In this document: positions 1-11,435 of the stretch, in pieces
How the letters are laid out: the number at the start of each line of letters is the position of its first letter
How positions within the stretch are numbered: the stretch's first letter is position 1
Origin: Trichoplusia ni
Lineage: Eukaryota; Arthropoda; Insecta; Lepidoptera; Noctuidae
Direction of reading: 5' to 3'
Length of the DNA stretch: 64,000 nt
Assembly: GCF_003590095.1 (NCBI RefSeq)
Contig: NC_039480.1
Location: 8,657,328 to 8,721,327, forward strand
The notes under the pieces: model-generated
What the model saw: the letters and a program-made list of their open reading frames with translations, nothing else
Database searches by the model: none
Told to the model about the DNA's origin: nothing
Made by a program: the position numbers and the translations under genes

Positions 1-2390
1 ACATTGATGTGCCCGGACACAGAGCTGAATATGTGGATGATAGCAAAATTATAAATCTATCAGCCTCTAAATAACATAAGACGATACTACTCATGACCAA
101 AAAATACAAACCTAGATTAAAATTCTTTGAAGAGATTTGGGCAATAATTTGGCTTGGAGGATGCCTAACCAAATAATAATGGCGTCATCAATATACCCGG
201 CTCTCTGCTCCTCCCCATTCGTTATTAGGGATTTTTCATCCTTCTCTAAGGAAATGAACAAAGGATATCGATAGTTTAAGGGTGGGTTTTACTGCGCGAA
301 CTTGTGCATTTGGTTTTTTGAAATTAAAGATAGAATGAATGTTACATGAGGTACAAGCATCAATAAAGATCAACACTGCCAAACACGTTATTATAATATC
401 TACAAAATTAACAAAAAAAAATGCAAACAAAAATTGTGATTTGTAGCTGAAATGTTCTCATTATTAAGGGGAATTAAAAAAAACAAAGAATGATAAAAAA
501 AAACTAAAATCAAATATTTCAAAGAATAGTATTAAATATCTAAATTTACCAATCAAACATGACACGGATACGCAAAACGTGCACATAGAATCGTATACAA
601 ATCACGCAGTGAAACAAAACCTTAACAGTTTGCCAAACGGGTTCTTTAAGAAGTCTCGCCAATATAATAGGGTCTGTGTGGGTAAGACACTGCTATATAT
701 TACATAACTCTACAGCCTAACATCTCGGCTTTAAATATCTCAAGTCTATTGTTCATAAGGATTCTCTCTCGTGTGGTCTAATCTGGTCCTATGTCTGTAA
801 AATGTCTCATATTTTATGAGTTTCTGCCCTAGCAGACTTTATTGAAGTACTTTCGGATATTGTCAAAGGCAAACCCCACTTTAAAGGGTAGCAGTTAACT
901 TTTTGTTTTATAAATCTTCCCTTCGTGGTAGTCATTTTTTTATTTATGGGCCATGGTAAACTAAATACCATATACATAAATACTTGATTTAATGACGGAC
1001 AGTATGTAAAATGCAGTATCCTGAAAGTAATGAGAAGAACCAAGACTTTTAACGTCCTCAAAGACTTTGAACTTTAATATAGAAAGCTTTACTTGAGGAT
1101 GTTTTCAAAAGGATATGCAGTTAGAACGGTGAAGGTTTGCCGAGACCCTCGGTTCGGAGAGTAATTACTTTTCAAGCAGCCACAAAACCTGTTTAAGGGT
1201 CGGGGTGCATTTCAAATTTGGAGATGAATGGCCATGGAATACATTACCGAAAATCCTGCGAGTAACGAAAAAATAAGTACATACGTCGTTTATTTCTACA
1301 TGAGTGATAGTAAATATAACCAGTTTATTAGTGGAACTACGGTCTCCAGTTCTGTTGTTGATTTGCTATTTATTGCTTATTATTTAAGCTTTCACGACGT
1401 CTGTCATTAGCCTTAAGAGGCTAGAAAACATCAGAGACTGACCACAGGACTTGGTAAATTTACATTAATAATTGTAAAGCAGGGTAAATTATATGGTATG
1501 TTGTGGTTGGTAATAAGCCACCTGATCGTTCTGAAAAGAGCCTGCTGAATGATACATTGATTAAACGAACATTACATTGGAGATGTTACGCGAATAAGAA
1601 GCCGTACGATAGAATCCACGTCCTCACCGTGAAATTGAGTTAACCTCAAACAAAATAAATGGGTTCCAAGCATAACAACGTGAAAGGTAATTCAATGCAA
1701 ATTAATATAAAAGACGTGAACAAACGATCGTTGGAAGAACAGTAATAGAATGTCGTAAGCTGAGACTTAGGGAATTCTAATATAGAATTTATACTTAAGG
1801 TATAAGTAATTTTTGTGGAATGCAGCTTACCCGAGGCAAGGGACGTCGTAAGTATGAAAAATACTCAAAAAACGAGATAAAATTCAACGCCTGACGGCTC
1901 ACGTACGTGCCAAGACACTTCACAGCATTGCGAAACAAGATCCAACGCTGAGAAAATTTTAATAACGAGATGCAATGCACACCGTCCACAAAACAGTCTT
2001 ATGAAGTTCTAAAACTAGATTTAATTAAGCAAGTACCGAAACGGGCGCGACGAAAAACTTTGAAAGAATCTTTGAATTAATGAGGTGCTCAAAATTCCAG
2101 CTCCGGTGAAATTTGCGGGTGCCCCCAGATGCCTAGCACGGCCAGGACGTGTGAACCCCGCGAGGCCATTTAATTTGCTTCTTTCTTCGGAAGCCTTAAG
2201 TGTTCGACGTAATAGAGAGCTCTTTTTACTTTGGTTGTGCAGTGTTCTGGAGATTGTAAGCAAAACTTAAATTAGTGGCTGGGATATGAGGATGTTTTTA
2301 AATAGAGGATGCGTGACTCATTGAAGTTTTTTATATCTACTTTTTCTTCTATAGTTCTTATCTCGCAACCACGAGCTCTTCATTTATTTT
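1..2390. other. Noncoding AT-rich stretch
   Basis: I see no supported gene. A GC-richer patch at about 2090-2200 (around CCAGCTCCGGTGAAATTTGC) stands out and could be a conserved element. Its apparent ORFs on both strands lack good starts. Confidence 0.5.
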
Positions 2391-2530
2391 GAACCGACTT
2401 CAAAAAAGATGAGTTTATTTACCTACATCATAACGTCGAGTCAGATGAATCGATTTAGTCGATTTTCGGTTAACGTTGAATAGCTGTCATTTGGTCCCAT
2501 GAAAACCAGGATGTCATCAAGTTAGGAGCA
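2391..2530 (+). repeat. Dispersed 'ACCGACTTCAAAAAA' lepidopteran repeat, fragment
   Basis: Starts GAACCGACTTCAAAAAAGAT and contains TGGTCCCAT further on, two landmarks in the same order as a repeat very common in moth and butterfly genomes (from recall). The copy is degraded and has no coding capacity. Confidence 0.45.
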
Positions 2531-3267
2531 ATAATTTTGACGTCAATAAATTGTATCATGTATGGTTCTGTCATTGAAATAATAAACTTACTGTTTAAAT
2601 AAGGCATTTGAACGTGGTACGTATTAGTAAGGAAAACATGGTTCTAATATATTTAACCATAGCCACACGTTACACAGACAAATTGTAGTGGTTTATCGTA
2701 CATATTCGAGCAAAACAATAATATATTGACTCCACAATTACACTGTCTAACCCATTGAACGTAACTTAAACAGCGCGAGTCTGTACATCATGTGTATTAC
2801 ATTTATTAATGGACGACAGCTGTTTGTCATCGGCTTAACGCGAACGCGCGTGTTAACGTTACCGATGGGAATTTGAAACCTGGAATGAGAAATTGCGACC
2901 TTATTTTGTGGTAACGTAAATGTATTGTTTGTTTAATATTAGGGAATTTTCTTTTTACGAAGTTTCCAGAAAATTGGTACTTTGAAGGAATAATAACAGC
3001 TGAATAATAACAACAGAATGTTAAAGCTGGAAATTTTAGTCTATAGAGACTGCCTGAACAGAATGTCTAAAAGAATAGTACTATATCTATATTTACAGTC
3101 AATTTTAAGCTATTTTCTTTATGTGGTAAGATAGTACATATTTTCAATAGCTTGTACCTTAATAATTGACTAAAACGCTTAAAAAAAAAATGATCATTTT
3201 TTTACGTCATCAAGGCAGCCAAAAAAACTCGAAGAATTCCACCCATTGACCAAAATCCTTATAGAGC
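2531..3267. other. Noncoding stretch left of the long-TIR element
   Basis: AT-rich. It contains an alternating GC-rich spot near 2835-2870 (ACGCGAACGCGCGTGTTAAC). No gene is seen. Confidence 0.5.
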
Positions 3268-3740
3268 AAGAGCCCGTGAACCCCAGACCTTCGTTATTTT
3301 ATAAAAGCTGAAAGTTTGTCAGCGCATACTCCCAACACAGGTAAGAACGATGGACCATTATGAAGTTTGGGTTATAGTGGCTTAGGCAGGTAAACGGTAC
3401 TAAAGGTGTGTAAAATACCGATCTAAATTCGTCAAATAATAAAGTGCGATTTTTTGATATTATCTTCAGAATATTATTAAAAATCACGTTATTCATTGCC
3501 AGACACTTAACATCGTGGCAACCCCTTGCCAGACACCCTTAATGTTCATGAAATTATAGTTTAACTTACGTTATAGTATAAAAGCTGATTTTTATAAATA
3601 ATACTTGGGTAATAAGTAGATGATGTTTCCTCATTAGCCAGACATTTTTTATAGTTCCAACCCCTTGCCAGACAAGCATGTAGGGTAGCTGTAGGAGCGA
3701 GCGCGAGGCAGTATGTATATGAGTGAGTGCGAGTGAGATG
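3268..3740 (+). repeat. Left inverted terminal arm of the long-TIR transposon
   Basis: GCCAGACA boxes lie at 3498-3505, 3528-3535, 3637-3644 and 3667-3674. They mirror the right-arm boxes exactly (each pair of coordinates sums to 8568). Such evenly mirrored subterminal boxes are the usual form of transposase-binding sites. A 65-codon ORF on the minus strand of this arm recurs identically on the plus strand of the other arm. It is simply the arm read twice, not evidence of a gene. Confidence 0.85.
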
Positions 3741-4135
3741 CGTTTGTATTGTTTAGTATTTAATACATGCTTACATCAACTAAAACAATAATATGTGCTA
3801 TCTTCAATTATTATTAATTAAATATTCGTTATAAATGATAAGAATAATATTAATTATGAATTATGAATGACTCATGCAAATAAACTTTTTGGCGCAGATT
3901 TATGTAAATTTTAAAAACATCTTAAGGAAAGACATTCGATGCTACAATTACCTTAAATTGTTAAAAATTTTAATTTATTTTATCAAAAACAGGTTTAAAA
4001 AAAAAGCCAAAAAATAAAATATTTTTCAAAAATTTAATTAAAAATAGGTTAATGATGCTACAAGTTATTACTGAGGATAAAAAAATAAATTGATGACATT
4101 ACATATTATTATAGAGTATAAAAGACAATATTAAT

Positions 4136-4439
4136 TTATTCATTATCATCATCAATGTTATCATTTTCTTCGTCACTGTTACTCCATTCGATATCTTGGT
4201 CTTCTTCTTCTGCGTCAGTTTCTGTAAAAATGTAAAAAAGTAATTGGGATTAAAAGTATTAAAAAAAATGTAAAATGGATTGAAGTAGTTATACCTGAGA
4301 CAGTTTTCAGTGAATCTCTAACGAAGTTTGGTAACTGATCACCTTCAAACCATTTAAAATGGTACTGATTATTTTCGAGTACCCATCCATTATTCTCGGG
4401 TTGATAAATTATGGCGAGACCAGGGAAATAGGGATTAAT
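4136..4439 (-). pseudogene. C-terminal remnant of a transposase-like gene, two exons
   Basis: Read on the minus strand, 4439-4295 is open for 48 codons. It includes GWVLENNQYHFKWFEGDQLP and ends at a GTATAA donor (CTCAG|GTATAA). A 73-nt intron (4294-4222) ends in TTTTTACAG. Exon 4221-4136 continues in frame and finishes in a very acidic tail (EEEDQDIEW, then DEENDNIDDDNE, then TAA). Acidic C-termini after a Trp-rich block are common in eukaryotic DNA transposases, and the position inside the long arms fits that role. The open frame stops at an in-frame TAA (4442-4440) next to Helitron-like sequence, so the catalytic part is missing. The superfamily is not recognised. Confidence 0.65.
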
Positions 4440-4573
4440 TTATATATGGAGAATATTATAGATTCCAGTTTAAATTTAATAGGTACTCATACCTAAGATA
4501 GGTCAACTATACAAAATAAAGTAGTGCATCAAAGCTACGCTAAGGCGGTACGAAGTTCGCCGGGTCAGCTAGT
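4440..4573 (+). mobile_element. Helitron 3' terminus nested in the long-TIR element
   Basis: The segment ends GGCGGTACGAAGTTCGCCGG then GTCAGCTAG|T. GGCG...CGCC can form the short hairpin expected just upstream of a Helitron CTRR end, and CTAG (4569-4572) is followed by T, the host base at Helitron insertions. This terminus is widespread in Lepidoptera from recall. The matching 5' end is not visible. The left boundary is set only by where the transposase frame breaks, so this may be a truncated copy or the end of a Helitron that captured flanking DNA. Confidence 0.6.
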
Positions 4574-4827
4574 CATACTATAAAATATTATTTGTCACTA
4601 CTTTTTTTTGCAAATAACACAAATTAATGTTTCACCTATGATTTGTTTTTATAATACAAAATCACTTTAATTTAAAAAGTCACATAAACAAATTGTAAAA
4701 ATATAATCTACGTATCATGCTATATTATATTATTTTAGCTGATGTAAACATGTACTGAGTACTAAACAATACATGCGCAGTAGAAATAACAACTGCGCAG
4801 TGAGGGATCGCGGTAGACTTAACTCGC

Positions 4828-5300
4828 CATCTCACTCGCACTCACTCATATACATACTGCCTCGCGCTCGCTCCTACAGCTACCCTACATGCTTGTCTGG
4901 CAAGGGGTTGGAACTATAAAAAATGTCTGGCTAATGAGGAAACATCATCTACTTATTACCCAAGTATTATTTATAAAAATCAGCTTTTATACTATAACGT
5001 AAGTTAAACTATAATTTCATGAACATTAAGGGTGTCTGGCAAGGGGTTGCCACGATGTTAAGTGTCTGGCAATGAATAACGTGATTTTTAATAATATTCT
5101 GAAGATAATATCAAAAAATCGCACTTTATTATTTGACGAATTTAGATCGGTATTTTACACACCTTTAGTACCGTTTACCTGCCTAAGCCACTATAACCCA
5201 AACTTCATAATGGTCCATCGTTCTTACCTGTGTTGGGAGTATGCGCTGACAAACTTTCAGCTTTTATAAAATAACGAAGGTCTGGGGTTCACGGGCTCTT
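4828..5300 (-). repeat. Right inverted terminal arm of the long-TIR transposon
   Basis: Reverse complement of 3268-3740. TGTCTGGC boxes lie at 4894-4901, 4924-4931, 5033-5040 and 5063-5070. Just inside the arm, 4774-4827 carries an extra 54-nt stretch with two ACTGCGCA motifs that the left arm lacks. This may mark either an insertion here or a deletion on the left. Confidence 0.85.
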
Positions 5301-5757
5301 AGACCATTAACACTCCATTCAAAAACTCTTAACCAAACCAAATAGCGACAAAATTAATTCAATTACTTTCTTCAACTGTGACTTCCGTTGGCGTAACGTC
5401 AGCGTGTATTATATACGGCTTTTCGCGCTGACATATGACGTCATCAAGGGCACGTGGGGGGGGTACCGTCACCAGTCACTCAGATATGATCACGTTTAAC
5501 GGGAGTGACATAACGTGCCGGGACCTCGCTTCCTTTGTTAAGCCGACTTGATAAGAGCACCATGTTACGGGGTCATGTGTAACTTCTTATCTTGATTAAA
5601 CTCATGTTATGCTGTAATTTCTGTATGTTAAAGCTATTTTTAGGTATGTGCGATTTGAAGTGTTTTTTGACGTCATCTTGAAATGTTGAAAGAACGCTGC
5701 CGTTGTTTTTACCTTATTCATTTTTTTAGAATATAATTTTAAAAAAAGAATAACTTA
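5301..5757. other. Noncoding stretch right of the long-TIR element
   Basis: GC-richer than its surroundings at 5380-5560, with several ACGTCA/TGACGTCA-like motifs (near 5395, 5437 and 5670). No coding frame is seen. It may be an old repeat or a regulatory patch. Confidence 0.4.
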
Positions 5758-5882
5758 TCAAACGGTTGACTCACGTGATTGCCCGACTAGTTGCAGACTC
5801 AACAAGAGTCCTTAATCATGAGCTGACGGATCGATTGCAATCCCGTGAGAAAACCGCTGCATTATTTAATAATGAATAATAT
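5758..5882 (+). repeat. Dispersed 'CCCGACTAGTT' repeat, copy 1
   Basis: Contains CTCACGTGATTGCCCGACTA, then GAGTCCTTAATCATGAGCTG, and ends ACCGCTGCATTATTTAATAA. The last block recurs at 43.5 kb and the first at 34.2 kb, so the three regions are members of one family. It is noncoding, and no terminal inverted repeats could be fixed. Confidence 0.55.
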
Positions 5883-8800
5883 TTTCACGATAGTTACTAT
5901 AAAATAATATCTTGGTCATTGACATTAATCTCAATGGAACTAATAGATTAGTGTAAGCAATGTCAAAAAATATGCCATTATGAAATATAATCTTATGAAG
6001 CTTCAATCTTCTGCATTTAATTGAATTTACAGCCCTTGATGCAGGGTATCTCAACGTGCTCTCGCAGAATAAATAAGTAGTTGCTTACACTTATAAATGT
6101 TGATCTAGGTCTCTTCAAAAACAAAATCCATTTACTTTATATTTACGAATGTTATTTAACTTGATACTCTACAAAACTGATAGGCTGATAGTATACAATT
6201 AGTACTTTTCCTACTAATCCCGTCACGCACTAAAGTATCGAATTCATGTGCGTATTATAAAACTATCATTTAATTTTTTTGCCAGACTGTTTTAAGGTAC
6301 GACAGAGATTAAGAGGTTGTTAAAAAAACTCAGACCTTTGCATTTATTCCCAACTAATTAATACCTACAGTTTCTTTGAGAGCTTTCTCACACATAAAAA
6401 CGAGATAAAACGCTCATGTTTTGTTTAAGAAAATCAATAATGCATTCACGCGCAACAAAATAGTGTCAACTCCGTCGACGAGCAGTTTTTTTTCCTTTTA
6501 TCAATTTCCTGACATCGTACTTGGACGAAAACACCCCTCATTTTCTCCGCTACGTTATAAACGTGTAAACAAAACAATAGCGAACACTATGTTCTTACGA
6601 TCCCAGTTTTCCTCATGCAAGAGAAATAAACCGGTAAATACCTTCCTGAATATAAATTCTTTAAAATATAATTTAAATAAAAATATTATTTTGGTTCTGT
6701 AAGAGATTAAAGGTGGGTAGAAAAATTATTTCATTCAGACAACTGCCATTGTTTATTGCAACACTCAACCATCACTCGACGAGAAAAAAACATTTATTTC
6801 CCTAGTTCTCTTTCAAAAAATACGCTCAAAGATTTTTCTCTATTTGTAAAGTTCTTTAACCTTGTCTAATGCTACAGAAATAAAAGTTGTATTTGTTGGA
6901 GATATTCGAAGCTATTAAACTCATAATTCTTTTGTGAACAATGAGACTCTTGTATTGACCTTTGCTATCCCAAAGTTCCAGTTAATTTGCACCGGTTGGC
7001 TGAGGTAAAATTGTCAAAGCCCAAATTATAGTACCTTTATTTTTTTCATGATTTAGACCCGAGTCGCGAAGTTTTATAATGTGCTCAAATTGGGAAAGTT
7101 TGTAAACATTTATTGCATCTTTGTAGGTTTTACTCTTTAATATTTTACCAAATTGTTTTTCTTTTGATTTCGTGTTTCATTACATTTTTTATAAGCATTT
7201 TGTGCTCACGTCGTTACAAATACATAACATTTTTATGAACAACGTTAGAGTCTTATTAAATGTACGTACTATATTAGTTAAGGGATTTCCTTTCTTGAAA
7301 CCCTTTACTGTCATTATTCTTAAGCTGACCATTTCCTAATCGTGCGTCATCATAATCTCGGAAACCCAACGCTTGTCCGTTATCAAGTAAATCATGGTTA
7401 CAGGGTCGCTCCATCCATCAAGCAAGAGTAACGGTTATCATCGCGTAAACAAATTATGTATAGTCGACACCCCGACTTTACCCGTCGTTGTAGATTAAAT
7501 AAGGCCAATATTTAAGAATTCCGCTTCCGGCAGACAAGGAAGCCTTAAATTTAAGAAAAGGGTTTTATAATAGATCCTTTTTCGAGATTACGAAGCTACC
7601 ACTTCATAATTAAGGAAAACATGTCAAGGCCAAGACATACTCTATAAAACATTTCGCCTTAAGAATGAGCAATGTTATTAAATCAAAAATCGTCTAATAT
7701 TTCTTTATGTCCTCAATATAATTCAATACTAAATGAAGGTTTTCATATCTCACAAAAGGAACCCTAACCAACAAAACTCAAAACTCCGCAGAGATTGGAA
7801 TTCAGTTAGCGAAACAAAAAGTAGAGTTTTGAAATCGAATTCGGTGCTTCTTAATTGACTTTTGGCGTTGTTTTGCCTTGTCAATATATTGAACTTTATA
7901 ATTTTTTGAGTAAACTCGCTCTCGATAAATTGATTTCACGCATGCGTGGACACGCTTTATAATTTTTATGGAAAATTCGGTAATTGTGTGAGCTGTTTCT
8001 GAGTGGTTCGGAATGAATCACTCTGAATAAAATACTAGTATAGGCTTCAATATTCACTTGGAATGATTGATAACAGATACTGTATGCTAAAAAATTAATC
8101 TCAAAAATATAATGGTGCGTCAAAATATTTAAAAACATATTTCATTACATTAATTCAGCTTCAGCTTTTAAAATCGGAAAAATTAAATAAAAATAAGATG
8201 AAACTAAAAAACACCTATTTGGGTAAAGTGATTTCGTGTTCTGTTCTTAACAAGAATTGTGTATCGATAGTAACATGAACAAAGAGGTGTCCACAACTAC
8301 ACAAAAAAAGCCAGTTTTACAATTTAACCAGAAAATTGTTAAAATTACACTCGTCGCCGCCAAAATGTTTACGCTCGAGACTGTACCTCGACAGCAGTTA
8401 AATAAATCACGAAAAAGAATCTCTTTTTGCAATATTTCACTAATGAAAGAGTAATAAAATTATGCTGATGGACATACACGAACATTGCCTTTACCATGTG
8501 TTTCGATAATGGTTCATATATTTATTTTGGCAGACAGTATTTCACGTTTATTAGTTCATATGCATTGCCTTGCTACGGAATTGCAGTCCGACCGGTAATT
8601 TGTTGCTGAAAATGACGTATTTGTTTTTCACTTCAATTATATTAAAATGTAGAAATAGAGCTGCAAAAAAAGGAAATAATATGGCAGCTTTTTATATGTA
8701 GTATTATTCTGTACAAAATTGTTTGATAGAAATCGTAAAATACAAATAAAACTACGGCTTCGGTAGGTGAATTTTGTTGTTTCTGCATATTATAAAAAAA

Positions 8801-8979
8801 TTCAAAGTTACATTGACTGACAATACACATATATCTAATAATGTGTAGATCGATATAATTATGTTAAGAAATTTATAGCAGTATCATCGACTTTATTAAA
8901 GTCCAGTATATTGCAACAATACCTATTCAAGAAGAATTATTTAGTAAGGCTTTAGCGGTCTAAAACCAAAGAAATTTTA
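5883..8979. other. Noncoding AT-rich stretch
   Basis: No supported gene. A moderately GC-rich block at 7340-7500 carries a forkhead-like GTAAACAAA (about 7445) and looks more like a regulatory element than a repeat. ORFs here are short and AT-driven. Confidence 0.45.
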
Positions 8980-9198
8980 ATGCATACCTTAAAAAATTCA
9001 ATAACTATTCAGGAAGGCCATTTAGAATGCCGCCACGTCAATGTACATATATTTTTGCGAGTACTGGGCGTGATAGATTGTGGTTCCGTGAGTCGAGTTG
9101 AAATTATAACGAGCAAGCAATGGCTTTACAGAGGGGAGGAACGTCACACTGCCATGTCCTCCCACGCTAATGTGTTTTATATTGATGTTGTGACGTAA
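8980..9198 (+). CDS. Unrecognised 72-codon ORF, doubtful
   Basis: An ATG-initiated single-exon frame beginning MHTLKNSITIQEGHLECRHV and ending in FYIDVVT. Its codon composition is less AT-driven than the surrounding sequence. There is no signal peptide or membrane segment, no TATA box, and no domain that I know. It could be a worn exon, a repeat fragment or chance. I list it only because composition is locally raised. Confidence 0.2.
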   Translation: MHTLKNSITIQEGHLECRHVNVHIFLRVLGVIDCGSVSRVEIITSKQWLYRGEERHTAMSSHANVFYIDVVT

Positions 9199-11299
9199 TT
9201 TGATAATAATTTAAACTTAAATAATAGTTGTCCTAATAATAGGTTATTCTCAAAGGGAAAAGGATACTTCCTGTTTGTATATACTGTAATTTTGTTGTAA
9301 TATATTGCAATATATAGCATTGATTATTTCGGGCGATTCCATATTTTAATGTGCTCTTTCAGGTTTCGTCACCCTTGGCTAGAACACTACATAGATACAT
9401 TTTCTTGCATTATAATGCTATAGGACATTTTCAATATACCTCATTAAAAACTCAAAGTTGGTGGTATTAATTAAACCCTGACAGAATACTGTAGCACTTA
9501 CCTATTAAAAAAAAACATTGACGACTAAAACAAAACTGTCAAACGTCGCACAGATCTCATGGTAGGGGTGTATTCACGAATCATAGATAAATAAAGAATA
9601 ATATGCGGTATTAGTGAAATGTGACTCGTTTGGGCGCGGAGATGTTTATTTTGTTAATGTGTTTTGAGACTCCTACGTGTATTGTGCGTTTGTATACATT
9701 TATATACATTTGTGTACGTTTGCTCTCTTGAGAGTAACAATGCTTTTACATCATATTGGGCCGGATCGATGGTGGAGATATATTGGTGAGGGCTCATATT
9801 GAATGTCGGAGAGGTAAGTGTATACGGCTATATTTACATACATGTTATTCAATATGTGTTGCTGAGTATCTTCATTCATATTTCGAAAATTGTTTTTTCT
9901 TATAGGTATAAACTTTTCATCGCATTTGTCCTACATTTTAAATAATACAAAGCTCTTAGTAGTTTACGTATCTGGTTACTTAAGAAGATAGGTATTGAAG
10001 TCATTACCATAATATTCTCGTAAGTTTTCTAAAGTAGCGTTTACTCATAAATTCTACTAACCTATTTCCTTCGACAGAACTAATAATAGAAATCCATCTA
10101 AGCTATTGCGATTGTGGAAGCAAGACAGCAATCTACTCTAAACCTAGCGCTTTCTCACTCCCACAACACCATTTTATTCAAAAATTGCTCGTAATAACCG
10201 CGCAGGTTCTAATAGAAATCTTGTCGATAGTATATTATCTGCTTATTACCAACATTAGTTACATAATTTGGAGGATGGCCAACCGCAACATATCGATATG
10301 TTGTATCGCTGGCCAGCACTACTTACCATGCCACTTCGATATAACTACGATAAAAAATATAACACATGTATATAATGAACTCACTGAACATCTATTAAGA
10401 CCGTTTATTAGTATGTAGGATATATTTGGAACGAAAGGTGGATTTGCTTATTGTATTTGCATTTCTTGTGATATTTATATAATATTATTGTTTATAAGAT
10501 ATTTATATTATTTTAAGAGATATGCCAAATGGGTATTTTCTCTATTTGTTATATGTCTCACAGCGTTGTTGTGCGCCCAGACTTTTGAGTACAAAATTAG
10601 GATGCGATTCTAAAGTGCGTATTGTTTCTAATTTCAATAAATAACCTATACTTAATATATATTTCCTAGTTAAAATTTGTTAGGTAGTGTTGAAGTACAA
10701 AACATCGGAATTAGACACGAAAAATATAATAAAAATCTATATATACCATTCAAGCCAAAAAACGTAAATAAAAATCCATAAAGACTCAAACTATCCCTTT
10801 AAAAATCCTTCAAAAATCACAACCTTCACAGTAAGATATCCAAATAATATAAAAGATGTAAGGAAACGGCCACTACAATGGATCTCACAAAACCTTTACA
10901 TAATAAACCTCCTTGAATGTATTATCTGCGTTTTTCTGCCTGCTGCGCACCCCGGTCAAATGTGTGACCTCTGCATATCGGAAGACGGGGTTCTGGGATT
11001 CTGATGTATGATATATGCATGTGCGAACTTATGAGCTGATGAACGTGTACCTAAAAAACTTTGTTGTGTATGGTGCAACTAACAACATCAAACATGTCTT
11101 GAACCGATTTAAAGAAAGAGGCTCTTAATTCATTTGTATTTTTTATGTTTTTTTAAATCGCAGCATCGGACTGGATGCAATATTTTGTTGATTCTTTTAC
11201 CATTTAACTTAAAATAGCTGTTGTGAAATATTCGGACCAATAAAAATACAATCAAGTTGGCTCAATAGTTTTTGTATTTGAACTCAGTTGTATGTTTTT
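9199..11299. other. Noncoding stretch with one strong orphan splice donor
   Basis: At 9814 the sequence GTCGGAGAG|GTAAGTGTA is a near-perfect donor preceded by a short ATGTCGGAGAG, as if a coding exon starting Met-Ser-Glu ended there. No acceptor exon could be paired with it. Repeats of ACATTTRTATACATTT occur at about 9695-9720. Nothing else is supported. Confidence 0.35.
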
Positions 11300-11435
11300 C
11301 TTTCATCATCATCATCGTCATCTCAGCCTATAGCAGTCCACTGCTGGACATAGGCCTCTCCATATGTTCTCATGGTTGGTTCTCATGGTTCATCGCCACC
11401 TGCATCCAACGGGACCCAGCTGTTTTCATCAGGAT
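11300..11435 (+). repeat. LINE 3' tail ('CCACTGCTGGACATAGGCCTC' family)
   Basis: Runs from a TCATCATCATCATC tract into CAGCCTATAGCAGTCCACTG, then CTGGACATAGGCCTCTCC, and later CGCCACCTGCATCCAACGGG. This is a hallmark end segment of non-LTR retrotransposons in Lepidoptera. Here only the short tail survives. Confidence 0.7.

Larger units (their letters stand above)
3268..5300. mobile_element. DNA transposon with 473-bp inverted terminal repeats (deletion derivative)
   Basis: Two arms, 3268-3740 and 4828-5300, are reverse complements. I saw no difference where I compared them and they have equal length, so insertion was recent or the arms were homogenised. The tips begin AAGAGCCCGTGAACCCCAGA. 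Each arm carries four GCCAGACA boxes, two inside CAACCCCTTGCCAGACA. Weaker arm homology continues inward to about 3795 and 4735 after an interruption: about 54 nt in the right arm stand against 4 nt in the left. The core of about 1.09 kb holds a truncated transposase-like gene and a Helitron 3' terminus. I find no convincing target-site duplication. Long arms with repeated internal boxes resemble foldback-type or long-TIR cut-and-paste elements. The superfamily is not recognised. Confidence 0.85.

Noticed and set aside
3299..5269. Two identical 65-codon ORFs on opposite strands (3299-3496 and 5072-5269)
   Set aside because: They are the same inverted terminal arm read twice. There is no start context, domain or separate conservation.
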